From: Haloferacaceae archaeon
Lineage (GTDB): Archaea; Halobacteriota; Halobacteria; Halobacteriales; Haloferacaceae
Assembly (NCBI GenBank): GCA_018609965.1
Contig: JAHENP010000129.1
Location: 1 to 7,753 of the forward strand
Direction of reading: 5' to 3'
Length of the DNA: 7,753 nucleotides
Shown: positions 5,141 to 7,753 of the stretch, piece after piece
How positions within the stretch are numbered: position 1 is the first letter of the stretch
How the letters are laid out: each line of letters starts with the position of its first letter
Program-made: the position numbers and the translations under genes
Notes under the pieces: generated by a model
The model's input: the letters and a program-made list of their open reading frames with translations, nothing else
The model's database searches: none
What the model was told of the DNA's origin: nothing

Positions 5141-7003
5141 GTGTCCGACGAGTCACAGACCGGGCGGACGCGGCGTGGGTTTCTGACGGCGACAGGGGTC
5201 GCAGCGACAGCGGCCCTCGCCGGATGTAGCGGACAGACGGACAGCACGGCGACCGAGGCGGGCGGCGACGAGGGGACGCCGACCGCGACGGAGGCAGGCG
5301 GTAGCGGCGAGAGCGACGAGACCACCGAGGCGAGCGGGGACGGGACGCTCTCTCTGTCGATTCCGGAGGCGTCGAACTTCGATCCGGTGCAGATCAAGGG
5401 TGACGGCTCCCAGCGCGTCTCCGATCACGTCTTCTCGGAGCTGATGGCGTTGCCACGCGGCGGCGACGTGACGGGGCTGGCGCCGGAAGCGCAGTTGGCG
5501 ACGGACTACGAACTCTCCGCGGACGGTCGGACGTACACGTTCAGCCTGCGCGAGGACGTGACGTTCCACGACGGGACAGAGCTGACGGCCCAGGATATCG
5601 TCTACTCGTGGGAGCGGCTGGCGGCCTCCGACAACAGTCAGGAGTCGCCGGTGATCCTCGAAGGCGGGTTCCAGATCGCCCACGAGACGACGACCGAGAC
5701 CGTCGACGGGGAAGAACAGGAGGTGTACGAACCCGGCACGCTCCAAGTGGAGGCCGTCGACGACTACACGCTGGAGGCGACACTGGAGTCGCCGTTCTTC
5801 GACGCGTTGTTCTGGTTCGCGTACGGTTCCTTGAGCCCGATCCCGGAGGGGATCGTCGGCGACATCGCAGGCTACGACGGGGAGATGGAGTACGCGGAGT
5901 TCTCCTCGCAGGCGCCGGTCGGCACCGGCCCGTACCAGATCGACACCGTCGACACCGGAACGCGGGTGTCGCTCGTGGCGGCCGACGACTACCACGGCGA
6001 GGCGCCCGGTCCAGACCGGATCGAACTCCAGGTCGTGCAGAACGCCGACACCCGCTACCGGCGAGCGGCCGAACGGAACGTCGACGTGTTCCAACTGCCC
6101 AACTCCCGGTTCGACCCGTCGAAGGTGTCGATCGACGAGACCCTGAGTCTGGGCCAGGAGGTGGGCAGCTACGGCCCGTTGTCGAACGGGGAGACGGTCA
6201 ACTACTCCACGTGGGACGAGGCGTACACGGCGTACTTCATCTTCGACTGTTCGCGTGTCGAGCGGCCGGTGCGGCGGGCGCTCAACTACGCCGTCAACCA
6301 GGAGAACTTCGTCGATCAGGGGTTCAAGGGGGTCGGCGAGCCGGCGTACCACCAGGCGCCGCCGTCGGTGTACCCCGGCGGGAAGGAGGCGTACGACCAG
6401 CACGCAGAAGAGAACTTCCCGTACGGCTACCGCGAGGCGCGGGTTGACGAGGCCCGGAGCCTGATGGAGGAGGCGGGCTACACGTCGGACAACCCCGCAG
6501 AGTTGACACTGACCGTCTACAACGACCGGAACCCGGACGCGTACGCCCGGATCGCAGACCTGATCCGGACGAAGGCGTCCGCGATCAACCTGGAGTTGAC
6601 CGTCGAGACGGCGCCGTTCGGGACGATCATCGACGAGGCGATCAGCGGGAATCTCGACATGTACACGCTGGGCAACGGGTTGGAGTACCCGTCGCCGGCG
6701 GACATGCTGAAGTTCGGGCGCCCCTACGAGGGGAACCTCGTGCGGTGGCGGGAGGACCCCTCGGATGCCTCCGAGCGCGCGGCGACGGCCTGGGAGACGA
6801 TCCAGTCGAATCTGGGTCCCGGCGCGGACGCAGAGGAGGCCCGTGCGGAGGCGTTCGTGGAGATGGAGGAGGCGATCTGGGAGGACGCCATCTACCTCAC
6901 GAACTACCACCCCCGGGGCCAGCAGTTCTGGTACGACGACGTGGACGTGCCGATCCACCCGACCGGGTTCCACGACCGACTGTACGACGACGTGTCGTTG
7001 TAG
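5141..7003 (+). CDS. ABC transporter substrate-binding lipoprotein, dipeptide/oligopeptide type (SBP_bac_5 family)
   Basis: This 620-residue extracellular lipoprotein should capture the substrate and deliver it to the membrane permeases encoded next. The N-terminus is a Tat signal with the twin-arginine motif RRGFLT (11-16), a hydrophobic stretch, and the lipobox LAGC (26-29). Cys29 is the predicted lipid anchor after cleavage. Residues 30-68 are an acidic Thr/Glu/Gly linker with repeated TEAGG, typical of haloarchaeal surface lipoproteins. The mature fold starts near 69 (LSLSIPEASNFDP). Residues 133-160 carry the family 5 signature, including FSLREDVTFHDG and DIVYSWERL. Another typical segment is RRALNYAVNQENFVDQGFKG. 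The length suits the DppA/OppA/NikA superfamily, where peptides are the commonest ligands but nickel, sugars and other solutes also occur, so the substrate is not assigned. A permease gene follows after 3 bases. A TATA-like box 27 bases upstream suggests this gene heads the operon. Confidence 0.93.
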   Translation: MSDESQTGRTRRGFLTATGVAATAALAGCSGQTDSTATEAGGDEGTPTATEAGGSGESDETTEASGDGTLSLSIPEASNFDPVQIKGDGSQRVSDHVFSELMALPRGGDVTGLAPEAQLATDYELSADGRTYTFSLREDVTFHDGTELTAQDIVYSWERLAASDNSQESPVILEGGFQIAHETTTETVDGEEQEVYEPGTLQVEAVDDYTLEATLESPFFDALFWFAYGSLSPIPEGIVGDIAGYDGEMEYAEFSSQAPVGTGPYQIDTVDTGTRVSLVAADDYHGEAPGPDRIELQVVQNADTRYRRAAERNVDVFQLPNSRFDPSKVSIDETLSLGQEVGSYGPLSNGETVNYSTWDEAYTAYFIFDCSRVERPVRRALNYAVNQENFVDQGFKGVGEPAYHQAPPSVYPGGKEAYDQHAEENFPYGYREARVDEARSLMEEAGYTSDNPAELTLTVYNDRNPDAYARIADLIRTKASAINLELTVETAPFGTIIDEAISGNLDMYTLGNGLEYPSPADMLKFGRPYEGNLVRWREDPSDASERAATAWETIQSNLGPGADAEEARAEAFVEMEEAIWEDAIYLTNYHPRGQQFWYDDVDVPIHPTGFHDRLYDDVSL

Positions 7004-7006
7004 GCT

Positions 7007-7753
7007 GTGAACCGACTCACGTACCTGTTGCGACGGCTCGGCTTGTCGATCCCGGTGGTGTGGCTGGGGACGACCGCCACGTTCGCCATCGTCCGACTGG
7101 GGCCGCTCAACCCCGCGGCTGCCATCGTCGGTCCGGTCAACAGCGCCGAGGCTCGCGAACGGCTCGCCCGGATCAACGAACGGCTGGGGTTGAACGACCC
7201 GTTGTTGGAGCAGTACTCGGAGTACATGCTGAATCTGATCACCTTCGATCTGGGTCAGTCGTGGGTCGTCTACCCCGGCCAGGACACCGTGGCGTTGCTG
7301 GCGGCGTTCGGCCCGCGGACGCTGTGGCTGGGGGCGTGGGCCGTCCTCATCCCGATCTTCCTCGGGATTCCGCTGGGGATCTACGCCGGACTCCACCCCA
7401 ACACGCGCCGGGACTACGCCGCCTCCATCGGCGGGATCGTCTGGCGAGCGACCCCGAACTTCTGGCTAGCGGTCGTCCTCTTGGCGGGGCTGTCGTTGTC
7501 CAACGAGTTCCTCCCCGGCGGTGGGTGGCAGACGTTCCTCGTCGAGACCCGGCTGGTCGGCGCGCCGGACCTGTCTGCGCTCCACACGCCCGAGGGGTTC
7601 CTGACGGCGACGAAACAGGTGTTGCCGGCGTCGTTCGTCCTCGGCTCCGCGTCGATGGGGAACGAGCTCCGGCTCTCCCGGACGGCCGTGTTGGAGATCA
7701 TCACCGAAGACTACATCGAGACCGCCGAGGCCGTCGGCGTCTCCGACCGCCGG
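7007..7753 (+). CDS. ABC transporter permease, DppB/OppB type (3' end beyond the window)
   Basis: A GTG at 7007, three bases after the lipoprotein stop codon, opens a frame with no stop to the window end (249 codons). The start MNRLTYLLRRLGLSIPVVWL has the basic N-terminus and first membrane helix (about 11-30) of the first permease of peptide-type importers. LGPLNP, the helix with ERLGLNDPLLEQY, and FDLGQS at 80-85 are family landmarks of the periplasmic-side segment between helices 1 and 2. Further hydrophobic helices lie near 103-126 and 140-163, with another beginning near 205. The last residues (YIETAEAVGVSDRR) are the beginning of the EAA loop that docks on the ATPase subunit. Family members usually have 310-340 residues, so roughly 60-90 are cut off. 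No Shine-Dalgarno is evident; translation is probably coupled to the lipoprotein gene. A second permease and one or two ATPases are expected downstream. Confidence 0.92.
   Translation, partial: MNRLTYLLRRLGLSIPVVWLGTTATFAIVRLGPLNPAAAIVGPVNSAEARERLARINERLGLNDPLLEQYSEYMLNLITFDLGQSWVVYPGQDTVALLAAFGPRTLWLGAWAVLIPIFLGIPLGIYAGLHPNTRRDYAASIGGIVWRATPNFWLAVVLLAGLSLSNEFLPGGGWQTFLVETRLVGAPDLSALHTPEGFLTATKQVLPASFVLGSASMGNELRLSRTAVLEIITEDYIETAEAVGVSDRR

Noticed and set aside
5153..7396. A 747-codon open frame on the minus strand opposite the lipoprotein and permease genes
   Set aside because: Its product is extremely rich in Arg, Val and Pro without recognisable motifs. Long antisense frames are expected opposite high-GC genes, and the + strand genes here have clear family motifs.

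Overview
The window looks like chromosomal DNA from a haloarchaeon (class Halobacteria). The evidence is high G+C in most genes, strongly acidic Thr/Asp/Glu-rich proteins, frequent GTG starts, a Tat-dependent lipoprotein signal, a leaderless-type promoter, and a histidine kinase with the haloarchaeal layout of 7 membrane segments, PAS, HisKA and HATPase. Genus and species cannot be read from the sequence alone. All seven genes lie on the + strand and are tightly packed.

Region 1 (1-2309) is a signalling pair. A degenerate, probably 5'-truncated GHKL/histidine-kinase-like protein overlaps the start of a complete membrane histidine kinase by 4 to 7 bases, so the two are probably translated together. 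No response regulator is in view. Region 2 (2361-3149) is a short-chain dehydrogenase/reductase with an intact Ser-Tyr-Lys site.

Region 3 (3211-4959) is the most interesting part. An OLD/RecF-type ABC ATPase is followed after 3 bases by a small TOPRIM-domain protein. The pair has the architecture of a two-protein (split) OLD nuclease, a class that includes known and suspected anti-phage systems. Its composition departs from the neighbours: the middle third of the ATPase gene is about 48% G+C by hand count, against about 77% in a 60-base sample of the dehydrogenase gene. A perfect short palindrome sits just before the ATPase start codon. This looks like an acquired, candidate defence cassette set between housekeeping-type genes.

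Region 4 (4960-5140) is a 181-base intergenic stretch with an imperfect 10-bp hairpin and several TATA-like elements, one placed correctly for leaderless transcription of the next gene. Region 5 (5141-7753) is the start of a dipeptide/oligopeptide-type ABC importer operon: a Tat-exported lipoprotein that binds the substrate, then after 3 bases the first permease, which runs off the window end. The second permease and the ATPases are presumably downstream.
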